A stretch of DNA of 64,000 nt from JAWWOW01 sp033851265. Its GTDB lineage: Bacteria; Actinomycetota; Actinomycetes; JAWWOW01. The notes beneath the pieces are model-generated. The model had not been told where the DNA came from. It saw nothing but the letters and a program-made list of their open reading frames with translations, and searched no databases. This document shows, one piece after another, positions 25,653 to 34,597 of this stretch (positions are counted from its first letter, which is position 1; every line of letters starts with the position of its first letter). Where the stretch lies: NCBI GenBank assembly GCA_033851265.1, contig JAWWOW010000008.1, positions 46,810-110,809 of the forward strand, read 5' to 3'. Both the position numbers and the translations under genes were made by a program.

Positions 25653-27110
25653 ATGAAACCGCTGACCAACGCGGGCAGTGAGCCCGTCCGCAGCATCTCG
25701 GCACCGGAAGTCCCGGTCTCCGCCGAGGCGCTCGGCGCTGTTCATTTCATCGGCATCGGCGGGGCCGGCATGTCTGGCATCGCCCGCATCTTGCTGGCGC
25801 GCGGGCGACGTGTCTCTGGCAGCGACGCCAGAGACTCACGCAACTTGGTCGCGCTCCGCGCTCTCGGGGCGACCGTCCACGTCGGCCACGACGCGGCGTT
25901 CATCGAGGGTGCAGACACCGTTGTCGTCTCGAGCGCCATCCGTGAGCGCAACCCCGAGTTGCAGGCCGCGCGCGAGCGTGGCCTCCGGGTGATCCCTCGG
26001 GCGGCCGCCCTCGCGGCGTTGATGGCGGACCGACGCGGCGTCGCCATTGCTGGCACGCACGGCAAGACCACGACCACCTCGATGCTGACCGTCGCGCTGC
26101 AGCACTGCGGCGTCGATCCGTCGTTCGTGATTGGGGGAGACCTCAACGAGCCGGGGTCCGGCGCGCATCACGGATCGGGGGAGTTGTTCGTCGCCGAGGC
26201 CGACGAGAGCGACGGCTCCTTCCTCCTTCTGTCGCCGTACGCAGCCGTTGTGACAAACGTCGAAGCGGACCACCTCGACCACTACGCCGACGGCGCCTCG
26301 GTCGAAGCCGCGTTCAACGACTTCACAAAGTGCATCGACATCGATGGGTTCCTCATCGTCTGCGAAGACGACTCCGGAGCTCGGCGGATCGGTGCTGTTG
26401 CCCGCGACCGGGGTCTCGAGGTCCGCAGCTACGGCGAATCACAAACCGCCGATCTCCGCGTCGAGCGGCTCGTTCTCAACGGGCTGACCTCCCGGTACGC
26501 CGTCGTCGACCGTGGCCGTCGCCTCGGCGTCGTACATCTCTCGGTTCCTGGTCGCCACTATGCGCTCGATGCCGCTGCTGCGCTGGCTGCAGGGTTAGCG
26601 CTTGGCATGCCGTTCGGTGAGCTCGTGGCCGGGTTGTCGACGTTCCGCGGTGCACGACGGCGGATGGAGTTCAAGGGCGTTGCCGACGGCGTGCGTGTCT
26701 ACGACAGCTATGCCCACCATCCGACCGAGTTGCGGGCTGACCTCGAAGCGGCACGCAACCTCACCGGCGGCGGCAAGCTGGTGGTTGCCTTCCAGCCCCA
26801 TCTCTACTCGCGGACCAACGCCTTCGCCGAAGGGTTCGGTGCTGCGCTTGGTCTCGCCGATGAGGTTGTCGTGATGGAGATCTACGCCGCGCGCGAGGAC
26901 CCAGTGCCCGGCGTGACCGGAGCACTCGTCGCTAACGCTGTCCCGCTGCCGCCCGAACACGTGGTCTTTGAGCCGTCGTGGTCTGCGGTCGCCGGACACG
27001 TGGTTCGACGGGCGCGGTCCGGTGACGTCGTCCTCACCCTCGGAGCGGGCGACGTCACGATGCTCGGCCCGGAGATCCTCGCCCAGCTGGAAACCGGCGG
27101 ACCCACGTGA
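25653..27110 (+). CDS. murC: UDP-N-acetylmuramate--L-alanine ligase
   Basis: 485-aa ligase, the first amino-acid-adding Mur enzyme. VHFIGIGGAGMSGIARIL is the MurC nucleotide-fold motif, GTHGKTTTTSML the P-loop, and EADESDGSFLLL and YAHHPTELRADLEAAR the substrate motifs. ATG 25653 is chosen over upstream starts that run into the divergent gene; its ribosome-binding site is weak. It ends in a GTGA overlap with murB. Confidence 0.95.
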   Translation: MKPLTNAGSEPVRSISAPEVPVSAEALGAVHFIGIGGAGMSGIARILLARGRRVSGSDARDSRNLVALRALGATVHVGHDAAFIEGADTVVVSSAIRERNPELQAARERGLRVIPRAAALAALMADRRGVAIAGTHGKTTTTSMLTVALQHCGVDPSFVIGGDLNEPGSGAHHGSGELFVAEADESDGSFLLLSPYAAVVTNVEADHLDHYADGASVEAAFNDFTKCIDIDGFLIVCEDDSGARRIGAVARDRGLEVRSYGESQTADLRVERLVLNGLTSRYAVVDRGRRLGVVHLSVPGRHYALDAAAALAAGLALGMPFGELVAGLSTFRGARRRMEFKGVADGVRVYDSYAHHPTELRADLEAARNLTGGGKLVVAFQPHLYSRTNAFAEGFGAALGLADEVVVMEIYAAREDPVPGVTGALVANAVPLPPEHVVFEPSWSAVAGHVVRRARSGDVVLTLGAGDVTMLGPEILAQLETGGPT

Positions 27111-28087
27111 CCAAGGAGTCCGGCCTGCTTCCACCGGTCTGGACGCCGACGGCGGATCCCGCTGCCGTCGAAGACGTCGTCCGGCGCATCGAGTCGACAG
27201 GCGTGCCGGTGGAGCGCGACCGGTCGCTGGCACCGCTGACGACATTCGGCATCGGTGGGGCAGCCAAGGCCTTCACCGAGCCGGCCGACGAGGACGCGTT
27301 GGCCCAGGTGCTTCGCGCCCTGGCCGGCACGACAGCCGCGGAGGTGCCGCTGCTCGTCGTCGGCCGGGGATCCAACATGCTGGTCGCTGACGCCGGGTTT
27401 CCCGGGATCGCGGTGCGGCTCGGCAAGGGCTTCGCGCGTATTCGACGCGAGGGAGATGTCGTGGAGGCGGGGGCCTCGGTCGCGATGCCACAGCTCGCGT
27501 CGTGGACGGCCAAGCAGGGACTGACCGGCCTGGAGTTCGCCGCCGCCATCCCCGCGAGTGTGGGTGGATCGGTGCGGATGAACGCCGGTGCTCATGGCGG
27601 TGAGGTCGCCACTCTCCTGGTCGACGCAGATCTGCTGCTGCCGATGACCGCCGAGCGAGAGACCCGCGACGCCGCAGCACTCGGGCTTGGCTACCGCGAG
27701 AGCACGCTGCCGGAGCGCGCCGTCGTCATTGCGGCTCGATGGCGACTCGAGCCCGATGATGTCGACGCCATCCGCGGTCGCCTCGACGATCACCGGCGTT
27801 GGCGCCGCGAAACCCAACCATTACGGGCCCGATCGTGCGGTTCCACCTTCACCAATCCGCCCAATGACTCAGCGGGGCGGCTCATCGAAGCGGCCGGGAT
27901 AAAAGGAATGCGAATCGGCGGCGCCCGCGTGTCGGAGAAGCACGCGAACTTCATTGTCGTCGACCCTGGTACCAAGGCCGCTGACGTCCTTGCAGTTATC
28001 GCGGAGGTACGTCGCGCGGTTCTGGCCGCGGGGGGTCCGCGACTGGAGCCGGAAGTTCGTGCAGTGGGGGACTTCGCCGCGCAGTAG
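27107..28087 (+). CDS. murB: UDP-N-acetylenolpyruvoylglucosamine reductase
   Basis: 326-aa FAD-dependent reductase that forms UDP-MurNAc. FAD motif GRGSNMLVADAGFPGIAVRLG, the GxxGxxxxxNAGAHG segment (IPASVGGSVRMNAGAHGGE) and CGSTFTNPP, with the catalytic-acid Ser and short C-terminal loop, are visible. Translation is coupled to murC by GTGA. Being placed between murC and ftsQ is common in actinobacteria. Confidence 0.95.
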   Translation: MTKESGLLPPVWTPTADPAAVEDVVRRIESTGVPVERDRSLAPLTTFGIGGAAKAFTEPADEDALAQVLRALAGTTAAEVPLLVVGRGSNMLVADAGFPGIAVRLGKGFARIRREGDVVEAGASVAMPQLASWTAKQGLTGLEFAAAIPASVGGSVRMNAGAHGGEVATLLVDADLLLPMTAERETRDAAALGLGYRESTLPERAVVIAARWRLEPDDVDAIRGRLDDHRRWRRETQPLRARSCGSTFTNPPNDSAGRLIEAAGIKGMRIGGARVSEKHANFIVVDPGTKAADVLAVIAEVRRAVLAAGGPRLEPEVRAVGDFAAQ

Positions 28088-28102
28088 TTGTTCGAGCAGT
28101 CA

Positions 28103-28867
28103 ATGACGACGGCGAGGAGCACGGTGCGCGACCGAGTGCAGCACTCGACGGTGTCGACGAGGTCGGCACGGTTGTTCGCTGCCCGCAAACGGGCACGGCG
28201 ATGGGCCTCGGCACGTCCCGCACTTGTCGCCACCATCGCAGCGTCGGCTGTCGCGGCTTTGTGTTGGGTCGCTCTCGGGTCGGGAGCCCTTGACGTCCGT
28301 CGTGTCGACATCGTCGGCGTAACAGCACTCAGTGCGGCAGATGTACGGCACGCGGTGCAGCCATCGATCGGTGACCCGTTGATGACTGTCGACACTGCGC
28401 GCATCAAGGCGCGCATTTCTGCTATCCCGACCGTCGCCGACGTGACGATCAAGCGGTCCTGGCCCGACGCACTTCGGGTCACTATTCGCGAACGCCATCC
28501 GGTGCTCGCCGCAGCGCACGCGGGAAGCTGGCTGCTCATCGACCGCGACGGGGTCGCATTCACTGCGGTTGCGTCGCGACCTAAGGGCGTGCTGCCGGTG
28601 ACTGTTGCATCGCCATCGGCGGGGGACCCGGCAACGCAAGCAGTCCTCGCCGTACTCAAGGCACTGCCGAAGAAGGTGCGCGCGCGGGTGACCGCAATGA
28701 GCGCGCCGACACCCGCGGGCGTTCAGCTGGTACTGACCAACCACATCACCGTGGTGTGGGGCGGGCCGGAAGATTCCGCGCGAAAAGCGAAGGCACTCGC
28801 TGCCCTGCTGCGTCGACCAGCCCGGGTCTACGACGTCAGCACACCCGGCTTCGTCACCACGTCCTGA
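28103..28867 (+). CDS. ftsQ: Cell division protein FtsQ (DivIB)
   Basis: 254-aa bitopic division protein. A basic cytoplasmic N-terminus (RLFAARKRARRWASARP) precedes one transmembrane helix at about residues 42-62, then a POTRA domain (LDVRRVDIVGVTALSAADVR) and the FtsQ beta domain. ATG 28103 follows the murB stop by 15 nt; TTG 28088, directly after the stop, is the alternative. It works with FtsL and a FtsB-like protein to regulate FtsW/PbpB. Confidence 0.92.
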   Translation: MTTARSTVRDRVQHSTVSTRSARLFAARKRARRWASARPALVATIAASAVAALCWVALGSGALDVRRVDIVGVTALSAADVRHAVQPSIGDPLMTVDTARIKARISAIPTVADVTIKRSWPDALRVTIRERHPVLAAAHAGSWLLIDRDGVAFTAVASRPKGVLPVTVASPSAGDPATQAVLAVLKALPKKVRARVTAMSAPTPAGVQLVLTNHITVVWGGPEDSARKAKALAALLRRPARVYDVSTPGFVTTS

Positions 28868-29217
28868 CCGGCGCGTCACAAGGCACAACGTCGCGACGTG
28901 TATGCGACCTCACGTTGAGGTCGAGGAATTGGACGCGCTTATTCGCGCACCCACCTTGACCCGCGACCGACGACCGTCCTACTGTCCCGGGCATTGTCCT
29001 AGGTTGACATAACGCTAACCGTCTACCTGAGGATGAGGTCCGGGGAAGCGCTTCTTGGACGTGTGAACCGGTGTCGGTGGTGCCTTCCCCGCACCACCGG
29101 CCCACAACAACAGGGGTCCCTTCCCCAAGCGACCGTCAGCCGCACTGTGCAGGGAAACGACAGCGCCGCCACGCTGCCGCACTCTGCCGGGTGGCCCGAA
29201 GCAAAGGACTTCAACTC
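28868..29217 (+). promoter_or_regulatory. ftsQ-ftsZ intergenic regulatory region
   Basis: 350 bp without a convincing gene. It includes TTGACATAACGCTAACC at 29004-29020 followed by CTGAGGATGAGG, an element that resembles sequences I recall ahead of ftsZ in other actinobacteria. TTGACA fits a -35 hexamer, but no good -10 lies 16-18 bp later. A long ftsZ leader of about 180 nt follows. The frame stays open from 29071 but codes poorly conserved sequence, so I treat it as leader. Confidence 0.5.
29203..29208 (+). promoter_or_regulatory. ftsZ ribosome-binding site
   Basis: AAAGGA lies 9 nt before GTG 29218 and decides the ftsZ start against the upstream in-frame ATG/GTG codons. Confidence 0.7.
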
Positions 29218-30387
29218 GTGGCAGCACCGCAGAACTACCTCGCGGTCATCAAGGTCGTCGGCATTGGAGGCGGCGGCGTCAACGCCGTCAACCGGATGAT
29301 CGAAGTCGGACTCAAGGGTGTCGAGTTCATCGCCATCAACACGGATGCGCAGGCTCTGTTGATGAGCGACGCCGATGTCAAACTCGACATCGGCCGTGAA
29401 CTGACGCGGGGTCTCGGCGCCGGTGCTGACCCGGAGATCGGTCGGCGAGCAGCCGAAGACCATCGCGACGAGATCGAAGAAGTCCTCAAGGGCGCCGACA
29501 TGGTGTTCGTCACCGCCGGCGAAGGTGGCGGCACTGGCACTGGTGGGGCGCCGATCGTTGCGCAGGTCGCGCGTTCGATCGGTGCGTTGACGATCGGCGT
29601 CGTCACGCGTCCGTTCTCGTTCGAAGGACAGCGACGGTCCACTCAAGCCGAAACCGGCATCGAGTCGCTGCGCGACGAAGTCGACACACTCATCGTCATC
29701 CCCAACGACCGACTGCTGTCCATCTCTGATCGTCAGGTCAGCGTCCTCGACGCGTTCCGTTCTGCCGACCAGGTGCTTCTCTCCGGTGTTCAAGGCATCA
29801 CCGACCTCATCACGACGCCTGGTCTGATCAACCTCGACTTCGCGGACGTGAAGTCGGTCATGTCCGGCGCCGGTTCCGCACTCATGGGTATCGGTAGCTC
29901 GCGCGGTGATGACCGTGCAATCGCGGCAGCCGAGCTGGCGATATCCAGCCCGCTGCTCGAGGCGTCTATCGAAGGCGCACAGGGCGTGCTGCTCTCGATC
30001 GCCGGTGGATCAGATCTCGGACTCTTCGAGATCAACGAAGCCGCTCAACTGGTGACGGACGCCGCGCACCCCGAGGCGAACATCATCTTCGGCGCCGTCA
30101 TCGACGATGCCCTCGGCGACGAGGTACGCGTCACTGTCATCGCGGCTGGCTTCGAGAGTGGCCTGCCACGCGCCCGCCGCGAGCAGGCACGGCGGCCCGC
30201 GGAACGCATCATCGAGCCGGTCGACGAGATCGACCTCACCGATGAGGCGGAACCGTCGTTTGCCGCCAGTGAGCCAGCCGTCGTCGAACAACGACCGGCC
30301 CGTCGGTCCGCGCATGCCGAGCGGCCACGGCGCACGATTGTTTTCGACGACTCCGACGATTTGGACGTGCCCGACTTCCTGAAGTAG
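29218..30387 (+). CDS. ftsZ: Cell division GTPase FtsZ
   Basis: 389-aa tubulin homologue that forms the Z-ring. The N-terminus is MAAPQNYLAVIKVVGIGGGGVNAV, typical for actinobacterial FtsZ. The tubulin signature GGGTGTGGAP, the T7 loop NLDFADVKSVM (catalytic Asp) and the C-terminal tail ending DDLDVPDFLK are present; the last is the binding peptide for SepF/FtsW. GTG 29218 was chosen on N-terminal similarity and the AAAGGA site. The gene has its own long upstream region, so separate control from ftsQ is likely. Confidence 0.97.
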   Translation: MAAPQNYLAVIKVVGIGGGGVNAVNRMIEVGLKGVEFIAINTDAQALLMSDADVKLDIGRELTRGLGAGADPEIGRRAAEDHRDEIEEVLKGADMVFVTAGEGGGTGTGGAPIVAQVARSIGALTIGVVTRPFSFEGQRRSTQAETGIESLRDEVDTLIVIPNDRLLSISDRQVSVLDAFRSADQVLLSGVQGITDLITTPGLINLDFADVKSVMSGAGSALMGIGSSRGDDRAIAAAELAISSPLLEASIEGAQGVLLSIAGGSDLGLFEINEAAQLVTDAAHPEANIIFGAVIDDALGDEVRVTVIAAGFESGLPRARREQARRPAERIIEPVDEIDLTDEAEPSFAASEPAVVEQRPARRSAHAERPRRTIVFDDSDDLDVPDFLK

Positions 30388-30401
30388 GCCACGCTTCACC
30401 C

Positions 30402-31124
30402 ATGCACGACGACCGGTCCGAGGTAACCCTCGGGCCGGTTTTCGTAACGGGCGTGACCACTCGCCAGGGCGGACACAGCGCAGCGCCGTACGACGCCTTC
30501 AACCTGGCCACCCATGTCGGTGACGACCCCGCCGCTGTTGCGGCCAACCGGCGGGACCTGCAACGTGACGTCGAAGCACCGATCGTGTGGATGGACCAGG
30601 TGCACGGTGACCGCGTCGCGGTGGTCACCGAACCGCGTGGCGCCGCTGTCGCCGCCACCGACGCACTGGTCACCAGTTCGCCAGGCCTTGTGCTGGCGGT
30701 TCTCGTCGCCGACTGCGTCCCGGTCATGCTCGTCGACGAGACCGCAGAGGTCGTTGGGGTCGCGCACGCCGGTCGACGGGGCCTCGTGGCCGGGATCGTG
30801 CCGAGAACTCTCGATGTCATGGCAACGCTCGGCTCGAATCCGGCGAACGTTCACGTGCGGTTAGGCCCAGCGATCTGTGGGCGCTGCTACGAGGTCGCGG
30901 CAGAACTTCGCGACGAGGTCGAGGCGGCCGTCCCAGGTAGTGCCAGCACCACGGGCTCCGGCATGCCCGGGATCGACATCAAGGCGGGCTTGCGCACCCA
31001 GCTGCTCGGCGTGGGTGACATCCACGACGACGTGGTGTGCACCGTGGAGAGCACGGAGCACTACTCCTATCGCCGCGACGGGGTGACCGGACGGTTCGCC
31101 GGCTTCGTCAAGATCAACCCATGA
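30402..31124 (+). CDS. pgeF: Purine nucleoside phosphorylase/laccase-domain protein (YfiH, PgeF)
   Basis: 240-aa member of the YfiH/DUF152 family, described as purine nucleosidase/phosphorylase-like or as an editing enzyme that removes L-Ser from UDP-MurNAc. It has MDQVHGDRVAVV, VLVADCVPVML, GVAHAGRRGLVAGIV and GPAICGRCYEVAAEL. The usual HAGWRG motif reads HAGRRG here; the His is kept. It starts 15 nt after ftsZ and overlaps yggS (ATGA). Confidence 0.92.
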   Translation: MHDDRSEVTLGPVFVTGVTTRQGGHSAAPYDAFNLATHVGDDPAAVAANRRDLQRDVEAPIVWMDQVHGDRVAVVTEPRGAAVAATDALVTSSPGLVLAVLVADCVPVMLVDETAEVVGVAHAGRRGLVAGIVPRTLDVMATLGSNPANVHVRLGPAICGRCYEVAAELRDEVEAAVPGSASTTGSGMPGIDIKAGLRTQLLGVGDIHDDVVCTVESTEHYSYRRDGVTGRFAGFVKINP

Positions 31125-31819
31125 CCAGTCGTCGGGACGAACTGGCGGCGAACCTCGAGCGGTTGGAGAAGCGGCTGACCACGGCGTGCGCTGCCGCGGG
31201 CCGCAGCCGCGACGAGATCACGCTGATCGCGGTGACCAAGACTTTTCCGGCCGACGACATCCGACATCTCGTCGAGCTCGGGGTCACGAACATTGGCGAG
31301 AATCGCGACCAGGAGGCGCGTGCCAAGGCGGAGGCGCTGTCGGAGCTTGCGGTGACCTGGCATTTCGTCGGCCAGCTACAGAGCAACAAGTGCCGCTCCA
31401 TCGCGCAGTACGCCGACGTCGTCCACGCGGTTGACCGCGACCGGGTGGTCTCGGCGCTGTCGAACGGGGCTCACGAAGCGCAGCGCCGGGTCGACGTACT
31501 CATTCAGGTCTCGCTCGACGAGGACCCTGCGCGGGGAGGCGCAGCTCCCGCCACCGCGCGTGATCTCGCCGTCGAGATCGCTGCTGCGCCCAACCTGCGG
31601 CTCCGCGGCGTGATGGCCGTCGCTCCCCTTGGCGGCGACGCCTCGACCGCCTTCGCCGAGCTCGCCCGCGTCGCCTTCGACGTCCGATCTGTCCACCCCG
31701 AGGCAACGGTCATCTCGGCCGGCATGTCCGGTGACCTCGAAGCGGCGATCCAGGCGGGCGCGACACACGTTCGGATCGGTACGGCGTTGCTCGGCGTTCG
31801 GTCGCCCCCGGTCCGGTAA
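31121..31819 (+). CDS. YggS-family pyridoxal-phosphate homeostasis protein
   Basis: 232-aa PLP-binding TIM-barrel protein of the YggS/PLPBP family, which buffers PLP and affects amino-acid homeostasis. The PLP lysine lies in LIAVTKTFPADDIRHL, with IGENRDQEARAKA and WHFVGQLQSNKCRSI following, then SAGMSGDLEAAIQAGATHVRIGTALLG near the C-terminus. ATG 31121 gives an ATGA overlap with pgeF. It normally precedes sepF in actinobacteria, as here. Confidence 0.94.
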   Translation: MTSRRDELAANLERLEKRLTTACAAAGRSRDEITLIAVTKTFPADDIRHLVELGVTNIGENRDQEARAKAEALSELAVTWHFVGQLQSNKCRSIAQYADVVHAVDRDRVVSALSNGAHEAQRRVDVLIQVSLDEDPARGGAAPATARDLAVEIAAAPNLRLRGVMAVAPLGGDASTAFAELARVAFDVRSVHPEATVISAGMSGDLEAAIQAGATHVRIGTALLGVRSPPVR

Positions 31820-31891
31820 TGTCCACCGACAGTAAGCGTCGCGACCGCATCCCCGCGGGCGCGGGCTCCCGTAGCGGAGGTCTCACGAGTC

Positions 31892-32413
31892 ATGGCCGGC
31901 GCGATGCGCAAGATGGCGGTCTACCTCGGCCTCGTCGAGGACGACGAGGACCAGTACGACGACCTCGCCGAAGCTGAAGGTATGCACGACGAGCGTCGAG
32001 AGCCGGCGGCCGTCCGTCGCTATTCGGCTGCCGAGGAGACCCAGATGGACCGACCCGTTGTCGTCAAGCGCGGCGGTCGGGCCACCTCAACCATGTCGAC
32101 CCGTGCGCCGGTGGCGACCGAGCCGATGCGGCCCGACTATCGGATCACGACGGTCCAGCCGCGCACCTACAACGAGGCCCGTCAGATCGGCGAGTTCTTC
32201 CGCGAAGGCGTGCCGGTCATCATGAACCTCACCGAGATGGACGACCATGACGCCAAGCGGCTCGTGGACTTCGCTGCGGGTCTCATCTTCGGGCTGCGGG
32301 GCAGCATCGAGCGCGTCACCAACAAGGTGTTCCTGCTGTCGCCGCAGAATGTCGAGGTCACGGCCGAGGACAAGGCGCTCATCGCTGAGGGCGGCTTCTT
32401 CAACCAGAGCTGA
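31892..32413 (+). CDS. sepF: Cell division protein SepF
   Basis: 173-aa SepF that anchors FtsZ to the membrane and stands in for FtsA in actinobacteria. The N-terminal amphipathic helix (MRKMAVYLGLV) is followed by an acidic/variable linker and the C-terminal SepF core (YNEARQIGEFFREGVPVIMNL, RLVDFAAGLIFGLRGSIERV, FLLSPQNVEV). ATG 31892 has GGAGG 11 nt upstream; the internal ATG at 31904 is another possibility. Confidence 0.95.
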   Translation: MAGAMRKMAVYLGLVEDDEDQYDDLAEAEGMHDERREPAAVRRYSAAEETQMDRPVVVKRGGRATSTMSTRAPVATEPMRPDYRITTVQPRTYNEARQIGEFFREGVPVIMNLTEMDDHDAKRLVDFAAGLIFGLRGSIERVTNKVFLLSPQNVEVTAEDKALIAEGGFFNQS

Positions 32414-32456
32414 CGGTTAGCCGTCCCATGCACGTACGTCGAGGAGTGCCCACGTC

Positions 32457-32741
32457 GTGAGCGTCGTCGGCGCCGTCCTGTTTGCTGTTCTCGAAGTCTT
32501 CTTTGTGATCCTGCTGGCTCGGTTCGTCTTCGACTGGGTGTTCGTCCTCGCGCGCAACTGGCGACCTCGGGGCCCGGTCGTGCTGCTCCTCGAGGTCATC
32601 TACACCGTCACCGATCCACCGCTCAAGGCGTTGCGCCGTGTCATACCGCCCCTGCGGTTGGGTAACTTCGCTATCGACATCGCTTTTCTGATCCTGATCA
32701 TCGGAGTGCAGATCCTCGCTGGGGTCGCACGCCAGCTCTAA
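32457..32741 (+). CDS. YggT-family membrane protein
   Basis: 94-aa protein with two or three hydrophobic helices (VVGAVLFAVLEVFFVILLARFVFDWVF and IDIAFLILIIGVQILAGV) and the family motif VTDPPLKALRRVIPPLR. YggT proteins sit between sepF and divIVA in most actinobacteria and are linked to osmotic or envelope functions. GTG 32457 is 43 nt after sepF, with AGGAG about 12 nt upstream. Confidence 0.92.
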   Translation: MSVVGAVLFAVLEVFFVILLARFVFDWVFVLARNWRPRGPVVLLLEVIYTVTDPPLKALRRVIPPLRLGNFAIDIAFLILIIGVQILAGVARQL

Positions 32742-32771
32742 CTCGCATCCACCGTGAGGTGAAAACCCGAA

Positions 32772-33590
32772 ATGCCGCTCACTCCCGAGGACGTGCAGAA
32801 CAAACGCTTCACGACCACACGCTTTCGTCCGGGGTACGACGAAGACGAGGTCGACGGGTTCCTCGATGAGGTCGAGGCCGAGCTGACGCGGCTACTCGAT
32901 GAGAACTCTTCCTTGCGGCAACGTGGGGGTGGCGCGGTGCTTCCGCCGCCACCGGCAGCAGCACCGACACCGACACCGACGCCACCCGCGGCCGCGCCTG
33001 AACCGGAAGGCGGCCAGGAGGCGGCCCTGAAGACGCTGCTGCTCGCGCAACGGACTGCCGACGAAGCCATCGGTCAGGCCCGCAAGGAGGCCGAGCAGAT
33101 CGTGGCCGAGGCGCGCGCACGCGCGAGCTCGCTCGAGCAGGAGGCACGGGAGAAGAACGCAGCGGCGATGGCGGATCTCGAACGCCGTCGTCGCGAGCTA
33201 GAACGCCAGGTCGAGGACCTCCGTGCCTTCGAGCGGGAGTACCGCACCCGGCTCAAGGCCTATCTCGAGACGCAACTGCGTGAGCTCGAAGGCCGTGGTG
33301 TTGCCGCGGAAGCCGCGTCGAGTCCGCCGAGCGCGGCCCCCCCGGCCGCGGCACCTACGCCGCCCCCGCCCGCACCGACGGCTCCTGTGGCGCCGACACA
33401 AGGTGTGCCTGGCATTGCGACCGACGCACCTGCGGCGCCGCGCGTGAGCCCGTTCGGCCCCGCCCCGACGTTCCCCCGACCGGCTGGTGAGCCGGCGGCC
33501 CCCGCTCCCGCCGCGCCGCCGCGAGAAGCTGACATGGGGCCCGAGATCGAGGTCGATCAGGGCCCTGAGATCCCGCCGAACTCAGGCTGA
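32772..33590 (+). CDS. divIVA: DivIVA/Wag31 polar growth protein
   Basis: 272-aa coiled-coil protein that marks poles and directs apical peptidoglycan synthesis. The N-terminal lipid-binding domain (MPLTPEDVQNKRFTTTRFRP, DEDEVDGFLDEVEAEL) is followed by a Pro/Ala-rich linker, a coiled coil (about 80-175, rich in AxxEAxxI heptads), and a second long Pro/Ala tail. ATG 32772 lies 30 nt after yggT. It is the last gene of the conserved dcw-associated block. Confidence 0.95.
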   Translation: MPLTPEDVQNKRFTTTRFRPGYDEDEVDGFLDEVEAELTRLLDENSSLRQRGGGAVLPPPPAAAPTPTPTPPAAAPEPEGGQEAALKTLLLAQRTADEAIGQARKEAEQIVAEARARASSLEQEAREKNAAAMADLERRRRELERQVEDLRAFEREYRTRLKAYLETQLRELEGRGVAAEAASSPPSAAPPAAAPTPPPPAPTAPVAPTQGVPGIATDAPAAPRVSPFGPAPTFPRPAGEPAAPAPAAPPREADMGPEIEVDQGPEIPPNSG

Positions 33591-33701
33591 TGCGGCGAAA
33601 TGGTTGCCCGAAATGTGTAGGGCGTATCGACGCACTCCCGGTACCGCCCGCTAAGATGCGGCGCGCCTAGTTGGCCCATTCCCCCCGACGCTGGAGTCTC
33701 G

Positions 33702-34586
33702 TTGATCGTCATTAGTGGCGCCCTTGCTGTGGTCGCCTTCGTCCTGCTCATCGCCGGCCTCGTCGCAGACAATCTCGGCCTCGTTTACGCGTCGATCGCG
33801 GTGAGTCTCGTTTCTGCGGTATTCCTCGGTGTTGGTGCGTTCCAGCGCCGCGGTGAGGAAGTCGCACGACCCGGCGCCGAACCGGCACCGTCGACGGGTT
33901 TTGGGATGGAGCCAGTCCATCTCGGCGCGTCGTCCGGGGATGCACCGGCTGAGGAGGCGACGGTCCGCATCGCGTCCGGTGGCGCGGCGGCATCCGGCGG
34001 CACTGTTTATGTCGTGCCCGGTCGTCCGCGCTACCACGTCGAAGGCTGCCGTTACCTCGCCGGCAAGGATGGTGAGCCGCGTTCGCTTGCCGAAGCGCGC
34101 AACGAGGGCTACACCGCGTGTGGCATCTGCCGTCCCGACGAGAACATCCGTCCAACGCCGGAGCTCGCATTCATCGGCGGCGCTGCCGACGACGACGACG
34201 TCGACGCGGACGAGGAGTTCGAGGCGTCGAAGCCTGCGCACACCGAGCCTCGGCGAACCGCCGCCCAGCGGCGTACCGCAGCGGCCGGCACGGCGCGGCG
34301 CGCCACGGGTCGCAAGACCGCGGCTAAGAAGACGGCTGCTAAGAAGTCGACCGCGAAGCGCGCGACCGTGAAGAAGACGACGGCAAAGAAAACGACCGCA
34401 AAGAAGAGTGCAGCGCGGTCCACCCCGACCAAGACGGCCGCGAAGAAGACCGCTGCTCGGTCGACGGCTAAGAAGGCGACAGCCAAGCGGACACCGGCGA
34501 AGAAGTCGGCTGCGCGCGGTGCGGCAAAGAAGACGACTGCGAAGAAGAGCGCTAAGAAGGCGGCGAAGCGTTCGTCCCGCCGATAG
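33702..34586 (+). CDS. Membrane-anchored protein with HxxxC/CxxC motif and histone H1-like Lys/Ala/Thr tail
   Basis: 294-aa protein of unknown function. Two N-terminal helices cover about residues 3-21 and 26-47. A small domain holds YHVEGCRYL (H112, C116) and CGIC (C140, C143), an Ada-like arrangement that could bind zinc. After an acidic stretch (DDDDVDADEEFE, 164-173), residues 184-294 are almost wholly K, A, T, R and S with repeated AKK units, like bacterial histone H1-like proteins. TTG 33702 has GGAG 5 nt upstream and lies at the start of the first helix. Such a tail could bind DNA, RNA or teichoic-type polymers; whether it is cytoplasmic is inferred from charge. It follows divIVA by 111 bp. 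Confidence 0.75.
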   Translation: MIVISGALAVVAFVLLIAGLVADNLGLVYASIAVSLVSAVFLGVGAFQRRGEEVARPGAEPAPSTGFGMEPVHLGASSGDAPAEEATVRIASGGAAASGGTVYVVPGRPRYHVEGCRYLAGKDGEPRSLAEARNEGYTACGICRPDENIRPTPELAFIGGAADDDDVDADEEFEASKPAHTEPRRTAAQRRTAAAGTARRATGRKTAAKKTAAKKSTAKRATVKKTTAKKTTAKKSAARSTPTKTAAKKTAARSTAKKATAKRTPAKKSAARGAAKKTTAKKSAKKAAKRSSRR

Positions 34587-34597
34587 ATAGGCGTGGG

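Noticed and set aside
29071..29217. N-terminal extension of ftsZ
   Set aside because: The extension is unlike FtsZ N-termini, and GTG 29218 has a ribosome-binding site and the conserved MAAPQNYLAVIKV start.
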